Shown here: positions 57,844 through 64,000 of the stretch, in pieces
Layout: every line of letters starts with the position of its first letter
Position numbering within the stretch: position 1 is the first letter of the stretch
IMG/VR virus record: IMGVR_UViG_3300028559_000026
Location: 1 to 64,000 of that record
Reading direction: 5' to 3' (one strand)
DNA from: a virus
Length of the DNA stretch: 64,000 bases
Translations under genes and position numbers: made by a program
Notes under the pieces: generated by a model
Told to the model about the DNA's origin: nothing
Database searches by the model: none
What the model saw: the letters and a program-made list of their open reading frames with translations, nothing else

Positions 57844-58573
57844 CGTGGTCCTTTTTAATAAAGGTTACTCGCCCGTCGTCGCCAAAGCCATATCCAGGCA
57901 GGAGCATGACTAATGAACAACGGCAGTATGGATGAAGACCGCTAACGCTAGGTTTATTATCGCCTTTCTTGTGATATCCGTGTTGTAGATCGCTCATTTT
58001 CCAGACAATTGGCTTGCCATCAGGGCGAAGGTGTAATCGACGACATTCTTTGCACATAAACCCATCACGAACAGTGACAAAGTATACTGATGGGTCGTCG
58101 ATGTTCATTGATGAACTAACTTTGACAATGCCGTCCAAAGTACCAGTATTTCGAGCAGTGGTGCTTTCAGTGTCGATAATGCGCTTGACTGCATCAGAAG
58201 TTTTAGCAAAGATTTCCACCAATTGTCCACCTAGCAAGGTATTTGGATTGCCTTCAGGATTGGTCCTAACGAAATTTTCAATCGTTTTGACTACAACAGC
58301 CTTAGCTGTATCCCGTTGTGAATTGATATGATTTTCAGCTATACTCATCACTGAATTTAGCAGTTCTTTATCTGGGGACGTATTGCCCTCGTTTACTGAT
58401 GAGGAAACATACAAATTGGGCAAGGAAAACTGCATACCAACCTGTTTCCTGGTCAGTCTCAGAGAATCGGATTTATCTGCTGGCTTGCCTAAGAACTTAT
58501 CCTTAAGGCGAGAAAACACAGCATCAATACCTTTCTCTATTTTAGAGATTTGGGCTGGTGATAGAACTTTCAT
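57824..58573 (-). CDS. Minor head protein (SPP1 gp7 / Mu gpF-like)
   Basis: 249 residues. Helical N-terminal two thirds, then the family signature: DTESTTARNTGTL, VYFVTVRDGFMCKECRRLH and SGLHPYCRCSLV, matching the E.....N, D..vC..C and P.HP.CRC blocks. Members sit inside the portal vertex region and aid DNA packaging or ejection. Encoded directly after the portal (ATGA overlap at 58570-58573), its normal location. Confidence 0.85.
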   Translation of the reverse strand: MKVLSPAQISKIEKGIDAVFSRLKDKFLGKPADKSDSLRLTRKQVGMQFSLPNLYVSSSVNEGNTSPDKELLNSVMSIAENHINSQRDTAKAVVVKTIENFVRTNPEGNPNTLLGGQLVEIFAKTSDAVKRIIDTESTTARNTGTLDGIVKVSSSMNIDDPSVYFVTVRDGFMCKECRRLHLRPDGKPIVWKMSDLQHGYHKKGDNKPSVSGLHPYCRCSLVMLLPGYGFGDDGRVTFIKKDHDEYSNQ

Positions 58574-60723
58574 AGAGTGTCCAAGGTTTCAGTCACCAGT
58601 TTCTCAAAATCCGTATTTAGACTTTGTATCAGTGACTGAACCATATTTCTTTGTTTAGCCAGCATCTTCTTTTTGGATGGTGGTAATTGTTTTTCACTCT
58701 TAGATAGCAGACCAAGAGCCTGATCAATGGATCGAGTCAAATCGGTTGTCTGCGGCTGCTGGTCGTTTTGTACGGGGTCTTCGTCCCCCGCATTTGTAGC
58801 CTGTGCTGCGCCTTGCGGAGCTTGGTCCCCTGGCTGGCCTTGGGAAGCCTCTGCAGGCTGTGCCTGACCACCCCCTTGGGGTTGCCCTTGCTGCTGTCCT
58901 GGAGCGCCTTGCTGTGCCTGCTGCATTTGTTGCTGCTGCATTTGCTGCTGTGCTTGCATAGCTTGCTGTTGCTGGAAAAAGAATGGATCGCGTACGTAAT
59001 TCCATTTCGGGTCTTTGGAGGCATTAGCCATACCAAAGAAGGTTTCCAAAATAACACCTACAGGCACGTACTTATCCATAATGGCCTGCAACTGCTGATT
59101 TAAGGGGAAGTCGCCGCCGACCATATTAGGCAAGGGCTTCTTTTCCACACGACCCAAGATTTCGTTGTAGGTCATATGGACGGCCATATCTTGCTGGATA
59201 CGGACACTTTCTTTTTCTGCAGTTTCTGCATCCAAACCGACCAGCTTTAGCACACAAATCTTGCTTAGCTCGTAGTCGATAAGGGGCATGATGTCAGTAT
59301 TGAGAAAGTCCTCAAACTGCTTGACTAGGGGACGTATACCTAAGTCACGATGCGCCTCAAGGCGGTACTCGTTATTGCTTTCAGACAGTGCTTGGTTGTT
59401 GGTACCCTTGCTGAGATAGGCCCACCCAGGCAATTCTTCAGGACTCATCTGGAATGCGGACAGAATCGCTCTGGCGTTCATATCTGATAGATACTGAAAC
59501 TCCATATCCCGAGTACCAGAATCAATGGCCTGCCAAGCGACTTCATCTTCACTACCAACACCAAAGACAGGCATTCTCCACGAATTCTGGACAGAGTTAA
59601 TGGATGCCTGAAACTGTTGCTTAATGTGAGACACCATATGTTCGTCGGCATCATCACTCTTAATAACAATCATGCCACGGGTGGCGCGACCAGATTGAAA
59701 ATATAGTTTATTGTGCGACGTGATATTGATGTGTGTCGTCACCTGAGTCAGCATTGTATCCAGTGGGGTAACTGGATATCCATTCATCTCCCAATCCAAA
59801 ACTGGATAGAAATTCTTTACCAATAACTCATCATCAGTGAATGCCTGACGGGGAGTGCCTTCAATAACCTGAATCCACTGATACTCATCATCAACAAAAC
59901 GGTCGGGATTTAGCTTTTCATTACGAACCTGCTCAAGCAAGCTCTTGCTTGATTCACGGATACTTTGTGCTGCGTTACCATGTGGTACACTCTTATAGAT
60001 AGTTCCAGCATCAACTGGTCTAAAACCATAAAATTCCCACTCGCCAGTTTGCTCATCTAGGTTGCGCACTACTTCTACAGCAATACGACCCACAACCAGT
60101 GCGTTTCGGGTAGTCTGATACAGAAATTCATTAAAGGACAGGCGTGCTTCTTTATCCCACCCCTCCTGAATACCACAGTTATTAACCAGCTTAACTGCCT
60201 TACTGATACGCTTCTGGATACCTTCTTTCTCCTCGGTAGTCATATTTTGGAGATGTGACTTGGTGGGCTCAATCACAAAACCTGGACTAAAACGGTCATC
60301 TCGTGGTCTACCAAACACCGACATTTGGTTAGAACGTGCCTGTACAATACAAGCCACCAGCTCATCTTGAATGGAGATACGCTTCAATACGCTGTCAGGC
60401 AGTAGGCGGGTCTTTTGCTTATAAATACCGTGATACTGGTCCCCATTGGTGGGGTCTACTTCAAAAGCCAGCCGCTCGATGGAATTGGATTCACCATCGA
60501 GCTTACGATTAAGTGCTTGTGCTTTGGATAGCTTTACAGTCTTGTCAGTTTCATCCTTAAACATATCCGATTCATCAAGCCTATCAACAAAACTTACCTT
60601 AACGCTTTTAGGCTTAGGTTTTACAGCAGATAGTGTGGTAATGGCCTGCTGAGCTTTGGATAGCTCTGAACGAGTATCATCCAAACTCTTCTTTAAGGTT
60701 TCAAATTCTTTGTTCTTACGCAT
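58570..60723 (-). CDS. Portal protein
   Basis: 717 residues. A coiled-coil start, the portal core (HGIYKQKTRLLPDSVLKRIS, LVVGRIAVEVVRNLDEQTG, EFYGFRPVDAGTIYK, LSKGTNNQALSESNNEYRL, LRPLVKQFEDFLNTDIMPL-like) and a Gln-rich, then charged, C-terminal tail (QQQAMQAQQQMQQQQ segment near 580-640). The core is about 500 residues, typical of phage portals; the Gln/Pro/Gly-rich tail is an extension. It forms the dodecameric DNA entry channel. Gene neighbours (terminase upstream, minor head downstream) agree. LSKSEK occurs near the end. Confidence 0.9.
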   Translation of the reverse strand: MRKNKEFETLKKSLDDTRSELSKAQQAITTLSAVKPKPKSVKVSFVDRLDESDMFKDETDKTVKLSKAQALNRKLDGESNSIERLAFEVDPTNGDQYHGIYKQKTRLLPDSVLKRISIQDELVACIVQARSNQMSVFGRPRDDRFSPGFVIEPTKSHLQNMTTEEKEGIQKRISKAVKLVNNCGIQEGWDKEARLSFNEFLYQTTRNALVVGRIAVEVVRNLDEQTGEWEFYGFRPVDAGTIYKSVPHGNAAQSIRESSKSLLEQVRNEKLNPDRFVDDEYQWIQVIEGTPRQAFTDDELLVKNFYPVLDWEMNGYPVTPLDTMLTQVTTHINITSHNKLYFQSGRATRGMIVIKSDDADEHMVSHIKQQFQASINSVQNSWRMPVFGVGSEDEVAWQAIDSGTRDMEFQYLSDMNARAILSAFQMSPEELPGWAYLSKGTNNQALSESNNEYRLEAHRDLGIRPLVKQFEDFLNTDIMPLIDYELSKICVLKLVGLDAETAEKESVRIQQDMAVHMTYNEILGRVEKKPLPNMVGGDFPLNQQLQAIMDKYVPVGVILETFFGMANASKDPKWNYVRDPFFFQQQQAMQAQQQMQQQQMQQAQQGAPGQQQGQPQGGGQAQPAEASQGQPGDQAPQGAAQATNAGDEDPVQNDQQPQTTDLTRSIDQALGLLSKSEKQLPPSKKKMLAKQRNMVQSLIQSLNTDFEKLVTETLDTL

Positions 60724-61685
60724 TATTCCACACTAATTATTGTGACATTCATAAACTTGGACGACCGATTAGTAACCTCTAAAGACCAAATAGGTCCGCT
60801 CTTACCATACCAGCCAACACCTTCTGTCGATCCAGGATTGAGTGGTGATACACGGTCATTTGTACCACCATTTGCCTTGACAAAAGCGTCCTGATCCACT
60901 TCTACATATACCATCATTTTGGACGATACATAAAACTGGATTCCAGAAATAGTGGGTACACCGACCTGATATGATGGTAGCGGACCGGTCGCCAATACCT
61001 CAAACCATTGACTGGTGGCAGCTACCACTTCATACGCCTGATGTACTGAGGAAGTAAAACCGTTGAGAACGTCTACTGTATCGCCCACAAGCAGGCCGTT
61101 AACCGAGAATGCTTGCAATTGAGTGTTAGCTGCCAGCACTACAACTTCGTCCAGACCCTGATAGGCTTGTTCTGGTGGTCTTTGTAGATACAGAATAGTG
61201 GATGTAACATCTTTACCAATCACAACCCACTGACCAACATTGATTTCGTCAAATACGGTTGCCGTATCGCCAGTAGTCACTCCTGGTATCCACACTATAT
61301 CCGAAACCACTACTGCAGTGAAATCACCTACAGTGGAGGATGTGCAGCTTACTGTACCGTTTGGAATGGTCGCCATTGTAATGGTGTGACCAACACAAGT
61401 AAGTGCCCTATCGGTCCTAAATACTGGATTAGTGCCACCTGTCCAAGTAAACCGATACCGATTCGGGTCGATTGGGCTTAAAGTAAGTGTTAGCTGAGTG
61501 GTGTTATCTAGGGCAAGACTTCGTACACCATTAAACACTACAGTAGTTGCACTAGGCGCTACTTGATAATTAGTGATTTGTGGATTGGTACAAGGGATGT
61601 TTGATGAAGTACGACGCCAATCAAAGAATTTACGATAAGTAGCATCCTGAGACGACAATACGATAGCGACACTGTAATTCGACAT
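60723..61685 (-). CDS. Hypothetical virion protein between terminase and portal
   Basis: 320 residues, almost all beta strands (TTVVFNGVRSLALDNTTQLT, ITMATIPNGTVSCTSSTVGD, AYEVVAATSQWFEVLATGP). No family recognised. It may be a head fibre, decoration or packaging-associated protein. Its last base coincides with the portal start region (60723), showing coupling. AATCT lies 8 nt upstream of the ATG. Confidence 0.55.
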   Translation of the reverse strand: MSNYSVAIVLSSQDATYRKFFDWRRTSSNIPCTNPQITNYQVAPSATTVVFNGVRSLALDNTTQLTLTLSPIDPNRYRFTWTGGTNPVFRTDRALTCVGHTITMATIPNGTVSCTSSTVGDFTAVVVSDIVWIPGVTTGDTATVFDEINVGQWVVIGKDVTSTILYLQRPPEQAYQGLDEVVVLAANTQLQAFSVNGLLVGDTVDVLNGFTSSVHQAYEVVAATSQWFEVLATGPLPSYQVGVPTISGIQFYVSSKMMVYVEVDQDAFVKANGGTNDRVSPLNPGSTEGVGWYGKSGPIWSLEVTNRSSKFMNVTIISVE

Positions 61686-61698
61686 TACCCTAAAGATT
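61683..61698 (-). promoter_or_regulatory. AATCT-N8-ATG promoter-like element (variant spacing)
   Basis: AATCT at 61694-61698 (minus), spacer TTAGGGTA, ATG at 61685. Spacing is 8 rather than 7. Confidence 0.5.
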
Positions 61699-61702
61699 CG
61701 TC

Positions 61703-63610
61703 TTACATGGAAAAGAAAAACCTGCCATTGCCTCGCTTTTTCTCTGGTGCGGCGGTGGATATAGGGCCTTCTGGCATAACATATTCCATAACCTGCTGAT
61801 TCCAGATTTGCTGGTTCGTAGGTTTGGATGGTGTATCGTTTAGCTTGGGCGCTTCTTTGCCCACAACAATTTTGGTGTTTTTGGGTGAAAACACGTTCAT
61901 CATTAAATATCTAAAAGCGTCGCACGAGTCATCATCCACCTTAGCTGGTTCTTCTAGCCATCTACCTGCAGCGTCCTGCTTTTTATGGTAGGCTTTCAGC
62001 TTCTTGACTAATGACAATACCCCCTCATCTTTCAGAAAGAAGACCTCTGGCTCACTGAGGGGTGGACGCAGCTTCATACGCACTATCTGGATACCACCAA
62101 TAACGCTATCCGGTCCTTTCTTCCACTTACGCATTCTAAAGCCAGCTCTGTGGAATGATTTGATATTCGACGGATATGCTGGGTCCGGCCATATATTTGG
62201 CGACCATACAAGTTTCTGTTGACATTGCTGGATCTGTTGTGGTAGTTCCAGGCCCGCTACTTCGATCACATCAAAGATAAACGCTCTATTGCCGTCAATA
62301 GCTCCGCTAACTACGCTGAAATTATGGGTGAAACCGAAGTCCATTCCGGCCTCTTGTCGGAGCTTGCGAGTGGCAAAGAGCTTAAGCAGGTCTTCTTTGG
62401 TGAAGTTCACTGGATACTCAGTGCCAGTTATCTTCTCAGCCATCTCTGCAGCAGACAATACATGGATATCGCCATCTAAACGTGGATAGATCAAACCTTC
62501 GGAAGATGGACGCCAACACATTAGCTCAGCTTTGGCCAGATCAGGATCACCCACTAATTTCCTGAATTGTCCTTGTGTGGCAATGACCGGTTTAAGAAGT
62601 TTGCTGGTACCCTTCTGGTCGGCTAGTCGCCCCTTGCATACTGCAAACATACGGCAATTTTGTAGACAGCCCTGGTAGCCATCATTTTTGTCGTAATTCG
62701 ACTGTAGCGCAGGAGTTAGTAGGTTGTAATCGGATTCCGAAATAGCTTTCAGATCGTTATTGGTATAAATCGGCAGCTTGGGTAGTTTGGGTAGATGTCG
62801 ATCTGCAGGGCACTTCTCAGTGACATCAATTACATTCCAATGCCTTACCTGTAGTCCTGACTCTGCAGCCTCATCCAGCTCTCTCTGTACCAGACCAACA
62901 CTGGTCTTTCTGGTTGAGATGTACAAAGTGATTGGTAGCTGGTCCCCAGATGGGTCAGGAATCAACTTGCTTTGCTTATAAGCCTTTTCATTTTGTACGA
63001 CATCTACCTCATCCACCACCATAAAGGTGGAGTGTTTACTGTTCGACCCAGCCATTGTACAAATGGCTATTTCGATTTTGAGATCAATCTTCTCGTATCT
63101 TGCCTGATCCTCTGTGCTGAGCTGTGACCATTCTTTGTAAGTAAGGTTTTCTGTACCTTCACTGTTCTTAAGCTCATATCTTAAGAATTCGACAGTTCGT
63201 TCGTTATCACCTACCTTGAATTGGACAAAGTATGGCTTATCAAAGAATTGCTTGACATACTCCTGGCACTTCTGGGCCTGTTCTTTGATAGCTGCCATAT
63301 GCACAACTGCACGTTTGGCATGCACTATCATCAGAAACTCTATGATTGCTGCAGAAAGCGTCTTAAATGCTGCTCTAGCAGCGTAAAACATAAACGATGA
63401 TGCTTCTTTAAGTGAAGCGTTTAGATAAATTGCAGTATTATAGACCTCCCATATCATATCCATAGGGGAGGCGTTTGAGTCTGGATCGACTAGGGTGTCT
63501 GGGACATCAATATTTAGATATGCCAAAATATAGCTATGCAAGTCATCTTTGTTCTTGCATGGCTTAAAGCGGTGTCTCTTCTTGTACTTATCTATCTCTT
63601 CTGGGGTCAT
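61703..63610 (-). CDS. terL: Terminase large subunit
   Basis: 635 residues. ATPase: deviant Walker A AARAAFKT (77-84), Walker B MVVDEVD (197-203) and motif III ISTRK (231-235). Nuclease (RNase H-like): GMDFGFT (Asp424), WPDPAYP (Asp476) and VDDDSCDAF (Asp561, Asp564). A Cys-rich insert between the two domains (CLQNCRMFAVCKG, 315-326) may hold a metal ion. It powers DNA packaging through the portal and cuts concatemers. It overlaps the preceding gene by 4 nt (ATGA). Confidence 0.92.
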   Translation of the reverse strand: MTPEEIDKYKKRHRFKPCKNKDDLHSYILAYLNIDVPDTLVDPDSNASPMDMIWEVYNTAIYLNASLKEASSFMFYAARAAFKTLSAAIIEFLMIVHAKRAVVHMAAIKEQAQKCQEYVKQFFDKPYFVQFKVGDNERTVEFLRYELKNSEGTENLTYKEWSQLSTEDQARYEKIDLKIEIAICTMAGSNSKHSTFMVVDEVDVVQNEKAYKQSKLIPDPSGDQLPITLYISTRKTSVGLVQRELDEAAESGLQVRHWNVIDVTEKCPADRHLPKLPKLPIYTNNDLKAISESDYNLLTPALQSNYDKNDGYQGCLQNCRMFAVCKGRLADQKGTSKLLKPVIATQGQFRKLVGDPDLAKAELMCWRPSSEGLIYPRLDGDIHVLSAAEMAEKITGTEYPVNFTKEDLLKLFATRKLRQEAGMDFGFTHNFSVVSGAIDGNRAFIFDVIEVAGLELPQQIQQCQQKLVWSPNIWPDPAYPSNIKSFHRAGFRMRKWKKGPDSVIGGIQIVRMKLRPPLSEPEVFFLKDEGVLSLVKKLKAYHKKQDAAGRWLEEPAKVDDDSCDAFRYLMMNVFSPKNTKIVVGKEAPKLNDTPSKPTNQQIWNQQVMEYVMPEGPISTAAPEKKRGNGRFFFSM

Positions 63611-64000
63611 GATTTACCAGCTAAAAGTGCTAATACCTTGCTATCATCAGTTATTTCTTCCACATAAGCCTGTACCGTGTCTGGATTGCCAAGGTTTGAA
63701 GTTTCTGGCTTATTAGGTGCCTTACCAGACATCATTTGATAAATTGCTACCAGTGCTTGATAGTCTCGGACCTTTTCCATAGGAAACGGCAAATCACTTT
63801 CCATCTTGGTTTCTAAGTATTTCCTAGCCTTTTGGCCCAAGAAGTGATTTGACGCTGATAATACGTCTATCGCTGTTCTAGCCGTCTCCATTCCTGCTAG
63901 AACCAACTGGTCAATCATTGAATCGCGAAGTCTTTGTCTATATTGCTTGACACCCACATCCCATAGATCCACCACTCTGGCATGTACAATCTGGCCTAGT
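63607..64000 (-). CDS. Putative terminase small subunit (5' end beyond right edge)
   Basis: The frame is open to the right edge, so the N-terminus is missing; at least 130 residues are visible. Helical throughout (VKQYRQRLRDSMIDQLVLAG, ARTAIDVLSASNHFLGQKA, EKVRDYQALVAIYQMMSG), and directly upstream of terL with ATGA overlap, the normal location of terS. GTG/ATG codons inside the frame could also be starts, but the open frame upstream argues against it. Function is inferred from position. Confidence 0.55.
   Translation of the reverse strand, partial: LGQIVHARVVDLWDVGVKQYRQRLRDSMIDQLVLAGMETARTAIDVLSASNHFLGQKARKYLETKMESDLPFPMEKVRDYQALVAIYQMMSGKAPNKPETSNLGNPDTVQAYVEEITDDSKVLALLAGKS

Noticed and set aside
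1-64000. Genome-wide recoding of UGA as tryptophan
   Set aside because: UGA ends genes at coupled ATGA overlaps (for example 2247-2249, 6149-6151, 58570-58572, 63607-63609), so it is a normal stop; the case at 2916 is isolated.
1-64000. CRISPR array, tRNA genes, insertion sequences or integrase
   Set aside because: No regularly spaced direct repeats, cloverleaf patterns, transposase or recombinase motifs were seen while reading both strands.

Overview
The window looks like part of a large tailed-phage genome with a contractile tail (myovirus morphology, probably a jumbo phage). The evidence is a continuous minus-strand virion block read from right to left: a putative small terminase (cut by the right edge), large terminase, portal, SPP1 gp7/Mu gpF-like minor head protein, an intein-split prohead protease, scaffold and major capsid, neck proteins, tail sheath, tail tube, two probable tail assembly chaperones, tape measure, baseplate hub, spike, a LysM/gp25-like wedge and a baseplate J-like protein (cut by the left edge). 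The host cannot be named from sequence. I saw no tRNA, rRNA, CRISPR array, integrase or IS element.

Layout. 1-1607: baseplate J-like protein (minus). 1662-7673: plus-strand accessory operon with a MoxR-type AAA+ ATPase and a von Willebrand A protein flanking two paralogous genes. 7644-15844: baseplate (minus). 15869-16302: two small plus genes. 16292-21355: tape measure and chaperones (minus), split by a plus cassette at 18956-20404 that includes an HD phosphohydrolase. 21441-22674: small plus genes. 22652-24413: a minus metabolic group (RNase H, DnaQ-like exonuclease, two small genes). 24441-26022: small plus genes. 26043-32087: tube, sheath and neck. 32111-57347: head region rich in enzyme-like proteins (triple GNAT, three PI3K/HipA-like kinase folds, Nudix, degenerate GGDEF), interrupted by plus genes for nucleotide metabolism (dATP/dGTP diphosphohydrolase-like, dUTPase, dCMP deaminase) and small zinc-finger genes. 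57376-64000: lipoprotein, minor head protein, portal, virion protein and terminase. No stretch over 300 bases lacks a gene.

Expression. Plus-strand cassettes mostly follow sigma70-like promoters (TTGNNN, 16-18 bp, often extended -10) and have Shine-Dalgarno sites. Many minus-strand transcription-unit heads lack a Shine-Dalgarno site. They carry instead AATCT exactly 7 nt before the start codon, a geometry that suggests a dedicated, probably late, promoter giving almost leaderless mRNA.

Most notable: (1) the 1428-codon prohead protease gene contains two inteins only 10 codons apart, and the second contains a complete Vsr-like homing endonuclease gene in a different reading frame with its own GTG and Shine-Dalgarno; (2) the AATCT-N7-start motif; (3) a set of putative enzymes encoded inside the head cluster that share K-S/A-E motifs and zinc knuckles, possibly packaged proteins delivered with the DNA; (4) several small plus-strand genes broken by single-base changes in homopolymer runs.
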